Assembly (NCBI RefSeq): GCF_025699295.1
Contig: NZ_JAILWB010000024.1
Span: 1-64,000 of the forward strand
From: Hydrogenophaga sp.
GTDB taxonomy: Bacteria; Pseudomonadota; Gammaproteobacteria; Burkholderiales; Burkholderiaceae_C
Direction of reading: 5' to 3'
DNA: 64,000 nt
The position numbers and the translations under genes were made by a program. The first letter of the stretch is position 1. Every line of letters begins with the position of its first letter. The notes below the pieces were generated by a model. It had not been told where the DNA came from and made no database searches. It worked only from the letters and a program-made list of their open reading frames with translations. Shown here one piece after another: positions 8,285 through 16,824 of the stretch.

Positions 8285-9490
8285 TCACTGGCGCGCGGCC
8301 TGCACTTCGGCGGGCTGCACGATCTGCTCGGTGTTGTTGGACCAGCTGTTCTTGGCGAAGGTCATGACCGCGGCCAGCTCGGTGTCCGAGAGTTGCTTCC
8401 AGGCGGGCATGGCACCACCGGCAGCGCCGTTGAGCATCACCGTGATCATCTTGCCGTGGTCCTTGTCGGTCACGATGGCGGAACCATCCAGCGGCTTGAT
8501 CGGGCCAGCACCCTTTCCACTTGCCTGGTGGCAGGCTGCGCAATTGGCCGCGTATACCGACTCACCGCGCTTGACGAGATCGGCCAGCGTCCAGACCTTG
8601 CTCGGGTCGTCGGCTGCGGCGGCCATGGCCTTGTTTTTATCGGCCACCCAGGCGGTGTACTCCTCGGCAGAAACCACCTTCACATGGATGGGCATGTAGG
8701 CGTGCTCCTTGCCGCACAGCTCGGCGCACTGACCGTAGAAGTCGCCGGTCTTCTCCGCGCGGAACCAGGTGTCGCGCACGAAGCCGGGAATCGCGTCCTG
8801 CTTGACGCCGAACGCCGGCACCATCCAGGCATGGATCACATCGTTGGCAGTGGTGATGATGCGCACCTTCCTGTTCACGGGCACCACGAGAGGGTTGTCG
8901 ACCTTGAGCAGGTAGTCGTCGGTGGCTTCGGGCTTGCCGCTGTTGGACATCACGCGGTGGCTGGTGTCCAGGGTCGACAGGAAGCCGATGCCTTCGCCTT
9001 CGCCCTTGATGTAGTCGTAACCCCACTTCCACTGCATGCCCGTGGCCTTGATGGTGAGGTCGCTGTTGGTGGTGTCCTTCTGCGCCACAAGTACCTTGGT
9101 CGCAGGCAACGCCATGCCGATGACGATCAGCAGGGGAACGATGGTCCAGCCCAGCTCCACCCAGATCGGCTCGGCCAGCGCCTGGGACTTGTGGCCCACC
9201 GACTTGCGGTGCTTGAGGATGGAATAGAACATCACCCCGAAGACGATGACGAAGATCACCGCGCACAAGGCCATCATGAACCAGTGCAGCCAGTGCTGCT
9301 CTTCGGCAATGCGCGTGACTGGCGGGTGAAAGTTCAGCTGATTGACCGCCGGTCCACCGGCCAGATCCTTGACCGTCTGCGCAGCGACCGTGGACCAGGC
9401 GCCTGCGCCCAGCGCCAGGGTGGTGCCCGCAGCACGGATCATGGCCCATCGGTTTCGCAGGGAATGCACCGTTTTCTTCGTCGTACTCAC
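8285..9490 (-). CDS. coxB: Cytochrome c oxidase subunit II with fused cytochrome c domain
   Basis: A 401-residue subunit II: signal region to about 37, two membrane spans (about 67-91 and 110-134), a cupredoxin domain with the full CuA set (His220, Cys255, Cys259, His263, Met266), then a C-terminal class I cytochrome c domain with CAACH at 317-321. The fusion is the caa3 arrangement, giving the complex its own haem c. The gene starts with GTG; GAGG about nine bases upstream supports it. A perfect FNR-type box ends 24 bases before the start. Confidence 0.96.
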   Translation of the reverse strand: MSTTKKTVHSLRNRWAMIRAAGTTLALGAGAWSTVAAQTVKDLAGGPAVNQLNFHPPVTRIAEEQHWLHWFMMALCAVIFVIVFGVMFYSILKHRKSVGHKSQALAEPIWVELGWTIVPLLIVIGMALPATKVLVAQKDTTNSDLTIKATGMQWKWGYDYIKGEGEGIGFLSTLDTSHRVMSNSGKPEATDDYLLKVDNPLVVPVNRKVRIITTANDVIHAWMVPAFGVKQDAIPGFVRDTWFRAEKTGDFYGQCAELCGKEHAYMPIHVKVVSAEEYTAWVADKNKAMAAAADDPSKVWTLADLVKRGESVYAANCAACHQASGKGAGPIKPLDGSAIVTDKDHGKMITVMLNGAAGGAMPAWKQLSDTELAAVMTFAKNSWSNNTEQIVQPAEVQAARQ

Positions 9491-9513
9491 TTTAAGCGCC
9501 TCAAATATAAGTA

Positions 9514-9527
9514 TTGATTTATATCAA
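9514..9527. promoter_or_regulatory. FNR/Anr-type box upstream of coxB
   Basis: TTGATTTATATCAA is a perfect TTGAT-N4-ATCAA palindrome, the consensus of the CRP/FNR regulators FNR, Anr and Dnr. It lies in the 84-base gap between coxB and the DUF2244 gene, 24 bases before the coxB GTG. So close to the start it would overlap the core promoter or the transcript start, which fits repression of the aa3/caa3 oxidase when oxygen is low. That outcome is inferred. Confidence 0.6.
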
Positions 9528-9574
9528 TGCCGATTAGAACAAATTTTCCGGGCTCACCCACCCAAAACCCACTG

Positions 9575-10057
9575 TCACGCGCCACGCAAAGCCTGGCGAA
9601 TCTCCCGTGCCAGCACCGGTCGCAAGTCGGAACGCAAGAACCGCCCCACCCGCACCGACTGGCCGCCACCCCGGACTTCGATCATCTGACCGCCGTCGCC
9701 TGACGCCTCCACCCTCACCCACTCACGGGCGAACTCGCACCGCTTCGTCCGTCCCGCCGTCTCCAGTTCCACCACCAGCTGGCCTGGCCGAAGGCTGATG
9801 CGCTCGCGATCGGTCGCATGCCGCGCATAGGCCAGAAAGGCCGCACCCACGGCGACAAGTTCCAGCGCCGCGAAGGGCAGCACCAGTCTGGCGCCCAGTG
9901 ACCAGCAAAAGCCAGCCACGGCGAGCGACACGACACACATGGAGGCGTACAGCCATCCCAGTTGTGTGGGCGTGATCGAACAGTTGCGCTTCAGCGACCA
10001 CTCCATGCCGTGCTCGGACGGGGTCGCGAAACGGAAAGCGTTGCTGGCATGGCTCAC
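9575..10057 (-). CDS. DUF2244 domain protein
   Basis: A 160-residue inner-membrane protein with a short N-terminal stretch (FRFATPSEHGMEWSLKRNCSITP), two close membrane spans (about 38-80), and a C-terminal beta-rich domain with the DUF2244 markers RISLRPGQLVVE and GRFLRSDLRP. Members are common near oxidase genes in proteobacteria; no function is established. The start is uncertain: two tandem GTG codons near 10057-10060 keep the conserved N-terminus, but no strong ribosome site is seen, and an ATG at about 10006 is the fallback. Confidence 0.8.
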   Translation of the reverse strand: MSHASNAFRFATPSEHGMEWSLKRNCSITPTQLGWLYASMCVVSLAVAGFCWSLGARLVLPFAALELVAVGAAFLAYARHATDRERISLRPGQLVVELETAGRTKRCEFAREWVRVEASGDGGQMIEVRGGGQSVRVGRFLRSDLRPVLAREIRQALRGA

Positions 10058-10246
10058 CACCCACCACCGGATCAAACCGCGCCCGGCACGAAGGCCCGCG
10101 CGATGACGCAGGGAAAATACCCTTGAAACCTGGAACGCCGACAATTGTAGCGGCGGGAGCGCGGACCTTCTCTGGTAAAGCCGCCATATCCGACTCGGAC
10201 AATGCGCCCGAACGGGAGACCGCAGCTGCAGCCGCCGGCACCCGGT

Positions 10247-11116
10247 TCAGCCCCGACGACCTCGCAACATGGAGCGCATGTCTTCCACGGCCACGGTGGC
10301 GGACGGTTTCATGGGGACCCGCGGCACGGCCTTGAACGCATGGCCATAGATGATTTCGAAGGTCAGCAGGAGACGCCCGTCCTGCGCGCGCGGCAAGCCG
10401 GCCTCGATCGCCTCACACAGGCGCTCGCGCCATTGACGCGACCGACAGGCGGGAAACCGCTGCGTGTGCAGATTGCGCCCCAGGCTGCGCAGTTCAGCCA
10501 GTAGAGGCTCGGCGCCGCTGTAAGAGAGCGTGATCCGCTCCATGTCCATCACCGGCTCCGCAAAGCCGCCGTGCACCAGCATGTCGCCCCAGTCGTGCAT
10601 GTCCGTGAAGGCGTGGGACGGCTCGGGCCATCCCTGTTGCGCGTAGACGGCACGCAATTCGCGCAGGCTGTCCGGCCCCAGGCAGGAAAACATGAGGAAT
10701 CCGTCGGTCTCGATGTGCGTGTTCCAGCGCCGGAGCAGGGCCTGCGGCTGCGCCTCCATGTGCAGGACCATGTTGGCCCACAGCATGCGAACCCTCGTGG
10801 ACGCGTCCGCTGGCCGCGGGCCATTGCCTCGTCGCCAGCTCAGCGGATTCCAGAGCGTGCCCCTCGACTCGTGCGTCGCCTGAAGTGCCTCCGGCAGGCG
10901 CAGTGCCGCGACATGACACGGCGCGTCGGGCCACAGGGCCCGCAGCTGCTGGTGCGCCAGCAGGCCACCGTTGACCGGCTCCCAGTGCATCCAGTTCGCT
11001 GGCGGCTCGCGAAACCACTTCAAGCGCTCCGCCATGCGCGAGGCCACTTCCTCGTGAAGCCACGGGCTGGTGGAGGCACGGCGCTGCAGCCAGCGCTGCG
11101 CAGCCACCATGTCCAT
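10247..11116 (-). CDS. BioC-like methyltransferase-fold protein with degenerate SAM motif
   Basis: A 289-residue protein of the type found beside comF in Burkholderiales and often called a biotin biosynthesis or methyltransferase protein. The C-terminal half reads like a class I methyltransferase: a VRMLWANMVLHMEAQPQALL post-motif region, DGFLMFSCLGPDSLREL, and FTDMHDWGDMLVHGGF as in BioC. The N-terminal glycine-rich SAM loop expected near residue 50 is missing; WEPVNGGLLAHQQL stands in its place. It may therefore not bind SAM normally. The start is unsure; ATGs at 11116 and 11110 are both possible. It is divergent from comF with about 106 bases between. Confidence 0.6.
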   Translation of the reverse strand: MDMVAAQRWLQRRASTSPWLHEEVASRMAERLKWFREPPANWMHWEPVNGGLLAHQQLRALWPDAPCHVAALRLPEALQATHESRGTLWNPLSWRRGNGPRPADASTRVRMLWANMVLHMEAQPQALLRRWNTHIETDGFLMFSCLGPDSLRELRAVYAQQGWPEPSHAFTDMHDWGDMLVHGGFAEPVMDMERITLSYSGAEPLLAELRSLGRNLHTQRFPACRSRQWRERLCEAIEAGLPRAQDGRLLLTFEIIYGHAFKAVPRVPMKPSATVAVEDMRSMLRGRRG

Positions 11117-11222
11117 GCCGGGCACGGCTGTTTCAGGGTCAGGGGAGGTGTTCAAACGGACAGCCAGCTGCAGGAAAAGGATGCAAGTCAGTGAGGACGC
11201 GGCGCCCCAGTATATTGGCGCG

Positions 11223-11951
11223 ATGTTCTCCACCATGACCTCTCTGCCACAGCGGCTGCCCGGCACCTGTCAGGTGTGCGGTGCCTGGCCTTCGCGTCCT
11301 GTGTGCGAGGACTGCGTCACGCGATTTCACGGCGCACGTCACCGGTGTCGTGAGTGCGCGGCGCCCATGCCGTCCGACATGCCTTCCCAGTGCGGCGCCT
11401 GCCTGACGCGCCCGGGCACCTCCGCGCTACAGGCCTGCGCGGCCGCGGTGGACTACGCCTACCCGTGGGACGGACTGATCGCGCGCTTCAAGTTCCAGGG
11501 CGAACCAGGCTGGGCCTCGCAATTCGCCTGCCGCATGCTGCAGGCACCGCGATCAATCACACTGCTGTCACAAAGCGACCTGCTGGTGCCGGTACCACTG
11601 ACGGCGGCCCGGCTCGCCGAGCGTGGCTACAACCAGGCGTGGGAACTTGTGAAGGCCCTGAAACGCCTGTGCACGGCGACAGTTGCCGCGCAGCCGGTGG
11701 CCGATGCGCTGGTGCGCGTGATCGAGGCACCCGACCAGCATCACCTCACACGCGAACGGCGCCTGCGCAATCTGCACGGCGTTTTTGCGCCACACCCGTG
11801 GCATGCATCCCGCCTGTCGGGCGCACATGTCCTGCTGGTCGACGACGTGACCACCACCGGCGCCACCCTGCAGGCTGCCGCGCAGGCGCTCTGCCAGGCC
11901 GGGGCAGAGCGCGTGAGCGCCCTGGTCTTCGCGTGCACGCCACCGCGGTAA
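11223..11951 (+). CDS. comF: ComF family phosphoribosyltransferase-like protein
   Basis: A 242-residue ComF/GntX-type protein. The N-terminal zinc-ribbon-like part has four Cys pairs (16/19, 28/31, 42/45, 57/60). The C-terminal part has the PRPP-binding loop VLLVDDVTTTGAT near 202-216 and the typical LVPVPL and RGYNQA segments. The family is linked to DNA uptake in competent bacteria and to gluconate use in E. coli, but the biochemical reaction is not settled. It is 28 bases upstream of trmL on the same strand, so the two may share a transcript. Confidence 0.92.
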   Translation: MFSTMTSLPQRLPGTCQVCGAWPSRPVCEDCVTRFHGARHRCRECAAPMPSDMPSQCGACLTRPGTSALQACAAAVDYAYPWDGLIARFKFQGEPGWASQFACRMLQAPRSITLLSQSDLLVPVPLTAARLAERGYNQAWELVKALKRLCTATVAAQPVADALVRVIEAPDQHHLTRERRLRNLHGVFAPHPWHASRLSGAHVLLVDDVTTTGATLQAAAQALCQAGAERVSALVFACTPPR

Positions 11952-11979
11952 GCTCGCTCGCCACCCTGTACCGCCTGTC

Positions 11980-12453
11980 ATGTTCCATATCGTCCTGGTC
12001 GAGCCCGAAATCCCGCCCAACACTGGCAACGTGATCCGCCTCAGCGCGAACGCAGGTTGCGCGTTGCACCTCATCGAGCCTCTCGGATTCTCGATGGACG
12101 ACAAGCACATGCGCCGCGCCGGACTCGATTACCACGAGTACGCGAAGTTGCGCTGCCATGCCAGCTGGTCCGACTTCCTGGGCAACGAGCGTCCCGATCC
12201 GCAACGCATGTTCGCATTCACGACCCGCGGCAGCCACAGCGTGTTCGACAACCGCTTCCGGGCGGGCGACTGGCTGGTGTTCGGCGCCGAGACCCGTGGA
12301 CTGCCCGAGTCCGTGCGCGAGTCGTTCCCCGCAGGCCAGCGGCTGCGGCTGCCCATGGTGGAAGGTCAGCGCAGCCTCAATCTGTCCAACGCCGTGGCAA
12401 TCACCGTGTTTGAAGCCTGGCGCCAGAACGGGTTTGTCATGCCCCTTCCGTGA
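11980..12453 (+). CDS. trmL: tRNA (cytidine/uridine-34 2'-O)-methyltransferase
   Basis: A 157-residue SPOUT (knotted) methyltransferase of the TrmL/YibK group, which 2'-O-methylates the wobble base of tRNA-Leu species. The sequence matches the family from end to end: start MFHIVLVEPEIPPNTGNVIR, the AGLDYHEY segment, and the knot signature LVFGAETRGLP plus MVEGQRSLNLSNAVAI. The length is normal. It follows comF closely. Confidence 0.95.
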   Translation: MFHIVLVEPEIPPNTGNVIRLSANAGCALHLIEPLGFSMDDKHMRRAGLDYHEYAKLRCHASWSDFLGNERPDPQRMFAFTTRGSHSVFDNRFRAGDWLVFGAETRGLPESVRESFPAGQRLRLPMVEGQRSLNLSNAVAITVFEAWRQNGFVMPLP

Positions 12454-12623
12454 CGCAGATCACGCGGATCGCAGATGGTGCGAGCCAACCCTTGCGTGGA
12501 ACGCGCAACATAGCTGCATCGGCCTGATCCGGGGTGCCAGCGGCCACAAGCGCCAGTGCCCCGACCAGGCTCCGCAACCCGAACGGCTGCCCGGAGACCG
12601 CATTGATCACTGCAATAGCACGG

Positions 12624-12926
12624 ATGTTTCAGGTGCACCTTGCGCCCCAGAGGCGACCGCATCGCCATGCCAGCATCAAGGACGTGGCCAACATCCGCCA
12701 TCAGCTGCAGGGCAGCATCGAGGACTGCACGAGCGAATCCGCGCACCGCCTGCGCAAGAAAATCGATCAAGCCCGCACACCCCAGGAACTCTGGCTGCTG
12801 CGCAACGATGCCTACCAGTTGATATCGCAGCAACACAACCAGGCCGTTGCCGCCCAGCGCATCAACGGCCTGATCCCATCCTTCGAGGGCTGGCTCGAAC
12901 CCAGGCAGCTCGTTCGTATTGGCTAG
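12624..12926 (+). CDS. Small hypothetical protein, helical
   Basis: A 100-residue reading frame of no family I recognise. From about residue 18 it reads like a real soluble helical protein: DVANIRHQLQGSIED, SAHRLRKKIDQARTPQELWLLRNDAYQLISQQH and INGLIPSFEGWL. Third codon positions are strongly GC as in neighbours. The LRKKI-ELWLLRNDAYQLIS pattern resembles small Comamonadaceae orphans. It converges on the MaoC gene and the two share CTAG at their stops. The ATG at 12624 is a guess; translation could begin upstream or at a GTG two codons later. Confidence 0.6.
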   Translation: MFQVHLAPQRRPHRHASIKDVANIRHQLQGSIEDCTSESAHRLRKKIDQARTPQELWLLRNDAYQLISQQHNQAVAAQRINGLIPSFEGWLEPRQLVRIG

Positions 12927-13378
12927 GGATACCGGCGCACCAGCGACTCGGCGAAACACACGGGCTTGTCGCTGCCCTCACGCTCCACCACCACGCCCCA
13001 GGTCATCTGCACACCACCCTGCTCGATGGGCTCGGAGGCCTGCAGTGTCATGCGCGCACGCAGGCGGCTGCCCACTGGCACCGGCGCGGTGAAGCGCACA
13101 CGGTTCAGGCCGTAGTTCACGCCCATGCGCGAGCCACGGATGTCGAAAGCCGACTCGAAGAACACCGGCAGCAACGACAGCGTGAGGAATCCGTGGGCAA
13201 TGGGTGCGCCGAACGGGCCGGCCCTGGCGCGCTCCACGTCCACATGGATCCACTGGTGGTCGCCCGTGGCCTCGGCAAAGCGGTTCACCTGCTCCTGGCT
13301 GATGGTGACCCAGTCGCTGACAGCCACTTCCTGGCCCACGCAGGCCGCAAGGTCGGCCAGGGTTTCAAAGATTTTCAT
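12923..13378 (-). CDS. MaoC family hydratase (PhaJ-like)
   Basis: A 151-residue single hot-dog protein with the R-specific enoyl-CoA hydratase motif: FAEATGDHQWIHVD followed by GPFGAPIAHGFLTLSLLP, where the Asp and His are catalytic. Such enzymes hydrate trans-2-enoyl-CoA to (R)-3-hydroxyacyl-CoA and can feed polyhydroxyalkanoate synthesis; the exact substrate is not shown here. I chose the ATG that gives MKIFETLADLA, the usual start of the family. It does not sit with other fatty acid genes. Confidence 0.88.
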   Translation of the reverse strand: MKIFETLADLAACVGQEVAVSDWVTISQEQVNRFAEATGDHQWIHVDVERARAGPFGAPIAHGFLTLSLLPVFFESAFDIRGSRMGVNYGLNRVRFTAPVPVGSRLRARMTLQASEPIEQGGVQMTWGVVVEREGSDKPVCFAESLVRRYP

Positions 13379-13441
13379 GCCACGCACTGTATCGTCCGCC
13401 TCCGGCCGCGCATGTCGGACCGGGGACAGGACGGTCGGGGC

Positions 13442-14059
13442 TCAGCGGTCAAGCCAGTCACAGATGCCCTGCCACTGGTTCAGGTCCTTTTCCACCCTGC
13501 CGGGCGCCACGTCGAACAGCGTCAGTCCGCGCGCGGCAAGGTGCACGTAGTTCTGCGTGTCGCGCAGCGCGCCCAGCACGGGCAGGCCCAGGCCGGTCAC
13601 GAACTCGCGCAGCTTGTCGGCCGAGATGGTGCGCATGTCCACACGCATGCCCACAATGCCGACCTGCAGCTTGTCCGCACGGCGCGACTCGGCCAGTTCG
13701 TCGAGAAAGGCTCGTGTGGCATAGATGTCGAAAATGCTGGGCTGCAGCGGCACCAGTACCTTGTCGGCGATCTTGAGCACGTCCTTGAAGCGCCAGCCGT
13801 GCAAGCCCGCTGGCGTGTCGAGCACGACGTGGGTGACATCCTTGGGAGGACGGGCAATCAGGTCCTGGGACACATCCCAGGTCTGGATCGGTCGAGCCTC
13901 AGGCGGCCGCAACTTGAGCCACAGCGCGGACGACTGCTGCCTATCAGCGTCCCCCAGCATGACCGAATGGCCTTTGCGGGCAAAGTAGCCGGCGACGTTG
14001 GTCGACAGCGTGGACTTGCCCACGCCTCCTTTGGGATTGGCAACCACCACGATGGGCAT
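13442..14059 (-). CDS. ParA/MinD-like ATPase, orphan
   Basis: A 205-residue P-loop ATPase with the deviant Walker A KGGVGKST at residues 10-17 (signature Lys10) and the switch segment HVVLDTPAGL. ParA-like proteins of this small kind position cellular cargo such as plasmids, chemosensory arrays or carboxysomes. No parB or partner lies next to it, so the cargo is unknown. AAAGGAG six bases before the ATG gives a firm start. The gene stands alone, flanked by the MaoC and TSUP genes on the same strand. Confidence 0.88.
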   Translation of the reverse strand: MPIVVVANPKGGVGKSTLSTNVAGYFARKGHSVMLGDADRQQSSALWLKLRPPEARPIQTWDVSQDLIARPPKDVTHVVLDTPAGLHGWRFKDVLKIADKVLVPLQPSIFDIYATRAFLDELAESRRADKLQVGIVGMRVDMRTISADKLREFVTGLGLPVLGALRDTQNYVHLAARGLTLFDVAPGRVEKDLNQWQGICDWLDR

Positions 14060-14123
14060 GTGAAGCTCCTTTGTGTGCGGACGCCCCACGCGGCCAGCGC
14101 GGTGGGGATGGGGGTATCGGGCC

Positions 14124-14879
14124 CTATGTTATCGCCACCGCATCCCACACCAGTTTGCAGCCTGTAAGGAACATGCCGGCGTAGATCAATCGGTAGAACA
14201 GCCGGGGCTTGATGCGGTGGGCAATGCGCACACCCAGCCACACGCCCAGCGGCGCAAACGGCAGCAACGCGAGTGAGGTCGTCATGTTGCGCAGGTCCAG
14301 CAGGCCCAACCAGGCGTAGGGAATCCATTTGGCCAGGTTGATGAAGAAGAAGAAGAACGCCAGCGTGCCGGTGAACACCACCGGCGACAGGCGCATCGGG
14401 ATCACATAGGCATTGATGGGCGGCCCACCCGCGTGCGCGATGAAGCTGGTGAAACCCGAGGTGGCCGTAAGCAACGCGCCCACCCACTTCGGCGGCGGCG
14501 CGCTGTCGGGCCGAGGTGGGAACAGCAGGCGCTGCGCCAGAAACAGCAAGGTGAAGACACCCACGATACCGGCCACCACGCGCGCGTCCAGCAGCTTGAA
14601 CAGCAGCGCGCCCACGACAATGCCCACCAGACCCGAGGGCAACAGGAACATCAGCAGGCGCCGGTCCACATTCTTTCGAAAGGCCGCCATGCCCAGCAGG
14701 TCCATGAGCAGCAGCACCGGCATGAGGATGGCGGCCGCCTGCGGCACCGTGACCGCCAGCGCCATCATGGGAACTGCCAGCGAGCCAAAGCCCGCACCGA
14801 AACCGCTCTTGCTGACGCCCAGCAACAGCACGGCAGGAACCGCCACGGCGTAAAAGAACGGGTCTGTGATCAAAGGCAT
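14124..14879 (-). CDS. TSUP (TauE/SafE/YfcA) family membrane transporter
   Basis: A 251-residue protein with about eight hydrophobic spans and the TSUP signature at its start, LLLGVSKSGFGAGFGSLAVP, repeated in weaker form in the second half (FTSFIAHAGGPPINAYVIPM). The family exports or imports sulfur- or carboxylate-containing anions such as sulfite, sulfoacetate or taurine; substrate cannot be assigned here. The start is only 17 bases from the start of the divergent TRIC gene. Confidence 0.9.
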   Translation of the reverse strand: MPLITDPFFYAVAVPAVLLLGVSKSGFGAGFGSLAVPMMALAVTVPQAAAILMPVLLLMDLLGMAAFRKNVDRRLLMFLLPSGLVGIVVGALLFKLLDARVVAGIVGVFTLLFLAQRLLFPPRPDSAPPPKWVGALLTATSGFTSFIAHAGGPPINAYVIPMRLSPVVFTGTLAFFFFFINLAKWIPYAWLGLLDLRNMTTSLALLPFAPLGVWLGVRIAHRIKPRLFYRLIYAGMFLTGCKLVWDAVAIT

Positions 14880-14896
14880 GAAGCGACAATCCGGTG

Positions 14897-15535
14897 ATGC
14901 AAAACGTTCAAGTCTGGGGCGAGACCGTGCGCCTGCTGGTGGAACTCGCAGCCACGGCCGCCTTCGCACTCTCGGGCATCCTCATGGGCGCGCGCGTGCG
15001 GCTGGACGCGGTGGGCGTGGCGGTAGTGGGTTTTCTGGCTGCGTTTGGCGGCGGCACACTGCGCGATCTGCTGCTCGACCAGCGGCCCTTTTTCTGGGTA
15101 CGGCATGTGGAAATGCTGTGGGGGGTGCTCGCGCTGTGCGTACTGGCCATGCTGTTCCTGCGCAAACGGCACGTCGCACTCACCGAGCGCGCCATCCAGT
15201 GGCCCGACGCGATGGGGTTGGGCCTGTTCACCGCCACCGGCGTGCATCAGGCCCTGCTGCTGGACATGCCGGCGCTGGTGGCCGTGCTCATGGGTCTGAT
15301 CACCGGGGTGTTCGGCGGCGTGTTGCGCGACGTGGTGTGCAACCAGATTCCCACCGCCTTCCGCGATCATCGGCCGTACGCGCTGTGTGCGTTTGCGGGA
15401 GGCTGGCTGTACGTCGGCCTGTGGCAGGTGCAGGCCCCGGGCTGGCTGGCCCTGGTGGCCTGCGTGCTGTTCACCGCTGGATTGCGTGCCCTGGCACTGT
15501 GGCGCAATTGGCAACTGCCGGCGTGGAAGTTCTGA
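14897..15535 (+). CDS. TRIC-type cation channel family protein (UPF0126/YadS)
   Basis: A 212-residue membrane protein with the two-repeat TRIC/YicG plan: GILMGARVRLDAVGVAVVGF and AAFGGGTLRDLLLDQRPFFW in the first half, and TGVFGGVLRDVVCNQIP in the second. Each repeat carries the glycine-rich GGGxxRD or GGVxRD motif. Bacterial members form homotrimeric cation channels or may carry glycine. An in-frame GTG lies directly before the ATG. It is followed by the convergent thiolase gene with only six bases between. Confidence 0.88.
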   Translation: MQNVQVWGETVRLLVELAATAAFALSGILMGARVRLDAVGVAVVGFLAAFGGGTLRDLLLDQRPFFWVRHVEMLWGVLALCVLAMLFLRKRHVALTERAIQWPDAMGLGLFTATGVHQALLLDMPALVAVLMGLITGVFGGVLRDVVCNQIPTAFRDHRPYALCAFAGGWLYVGLWQVQAPGWLALVACVLFTAGLRALALWRNWQLPAWKF

Positions 15536-15541
15536 GGGCAC

Positions 15542-16744
15542 TCACACCCGTTCGAGCACCAGCGCAATACCCTGCCCCACGCCGATACACATGGTGCACA
15601 GCGCGTAGCGGCCGCCCGTGGCGTGCAGACGGTTCACGGCCGTGGTCGCCAGTCGCGCGCCGCTGGCCCCCAGCGGGTGACCCAGCGCGATCGCGCCGCC
15701 CCAGGCGTTGACGCGCTCGTCGTCGTCCTTCAGCCCCAGCATGCGCAGCACCGCCAGCCCCTGCGCGGCAAACGCCTCGTTGAGCTCGATCACGTCCAGC
15801 TGTTCCAGCTTCAACCCGGTGAGGGCCAGCACCTTCTGCGTGGCCGGCGCCGGGCCGATGCCCATGACACGCGGCGCCACGCCGGCCGTGGCCATGCCCA
15901 CGATGCGGGCCCTTGGCGTGAGGCCGTTCTTCGCCGCCATCGCCTCATCGGCCAGCAGCAGCGCGCAGGCGCCGTCGTTCACGCCGCTGGCGTTGCCCGC
16001 GGTCACCGTGCCGTCGGGCTTGACCACGCCCTTGAGCTTTGCCAGCGCCTCCAGGCTGGTTTCGCGCGGATGTTCGTCGGTGTCCACGATCAGCGGATCG
16101 CCCTTCTTCTGCGGCACGCTCACCGCGCAGATCTCGCGCGCCAGGTGCCCCGCCTTGATGGCCGCGACGGCCTTCAACTGGCTGAACAACGCCATGCGGT
16201 CCTGCGCCTCGCGTTCGATCTTGTGGTCGACGGCCACGTTCTCGGCCGTCTCGGGCATGGAGTCCACACCGTACTGCGCCTTCATCAGCTTGTTGACGAA
16301 GCGCCAGCCGATCGTCGTGTCGTAGACCGCATTGGCCCGGCTGAAGGCACTTTCCGCCTTGGGCATGACGAAGGGCGCACGACTCATGCTTTCCACACCA
16401 CCGGCGATCATCAGGCCGGCCTCACCTGCCTTGATGGCACGCGCGGCCGTGCCCACGGCGTCCAGGCCGGAGCCGCACAGGCGGTTGATGGTGGCGCCGG
16501 GCACTTCCATGGGCAGGCCAGCGAGCAGGCCGGCCATGCGCGCGACGTTGCGGTTGTCCTCACCGGCCTGGTTGGCGCAGCCAAAGATGATGTCGACCAC
16601 GGCGGCCCAGTCCACGCCGGGGTTGCGCTGCATGAGAGCCTTGAGCGGAATGGCGCCGAGGTCGTCGGTGCGCACGCTGGAGAGGGCGCCGCCGTAGCGG
16701 CCAATGGGTGTGCGAATCGCGTCGCAGATGAAGGCTTGGGTCAT
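15542..16744 (-). CDS. pcaF: 3-oxoadipyl-CoA thiolase-like acyl-CoA thiolase
   Basis: A 400-residue thiolase. The nucleophilic Cys90 lies in INRLCGSG, the second active site pair in GGAIALGHPLGASGA, and the general-base cysteine in CTMCIGVGQG near the end. The start (MTQAFICDAIRTPIGRYGGA), the ANQAGEDNRNVARM block and the length are those of PcaF/PaaJ, which cleave 3-oxoadipyl-CoA to succinyl-CoA and acetyl-CoA. No other ketoadipate or phenylacetate gene is near, so a broader acetyl-CoA acyltransferase role is possible. If it is PcaF, it would serve the protocatechuate made by the tph genes. Confidence 0.8.
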   Translation of the reverse strand: MTQAFICDAIRTPIGRYGGALSSVRTDDLGAIPLKALMQRNPGVDWAAVVDIIFGCANQAGEDNRNVARMAGLLAGLPMEVPGATINRLCGSGLDAVGTAARAIKAGEAGLMIAGGVESMSRAPFVMPKAESAFSRANAVYDTTIGWRFVNKLMKAQYGVDSMPETAENVAVDHKIEREAQDRMALFSQLKAVAAIKAGHLAREICAVSVPQKKGDPLIVDTDEHPRETSLEALAKLKGVVKPDGTVTAGNASGVNDGACALLLADEAMAAKNGLTPRARIVGMATAGVAPRVMGIGPAPATQKVLALTGLKLEQLDVIELNEAFAAQGLAVLRMLGLKDDDERVNAWGGAIALGHPLGASGARLATTAVNRLHATGGRYALCTMCIGVGQGIALVLERV

Positions 16745-16824
16745 GTGTGTTCTCCTCAGGTCAGCCTGCGACTGTAACCAAGCCGGGCGCATGGGTGCGC
16801 GGCATGCGGGAGAATCCCCGCACC

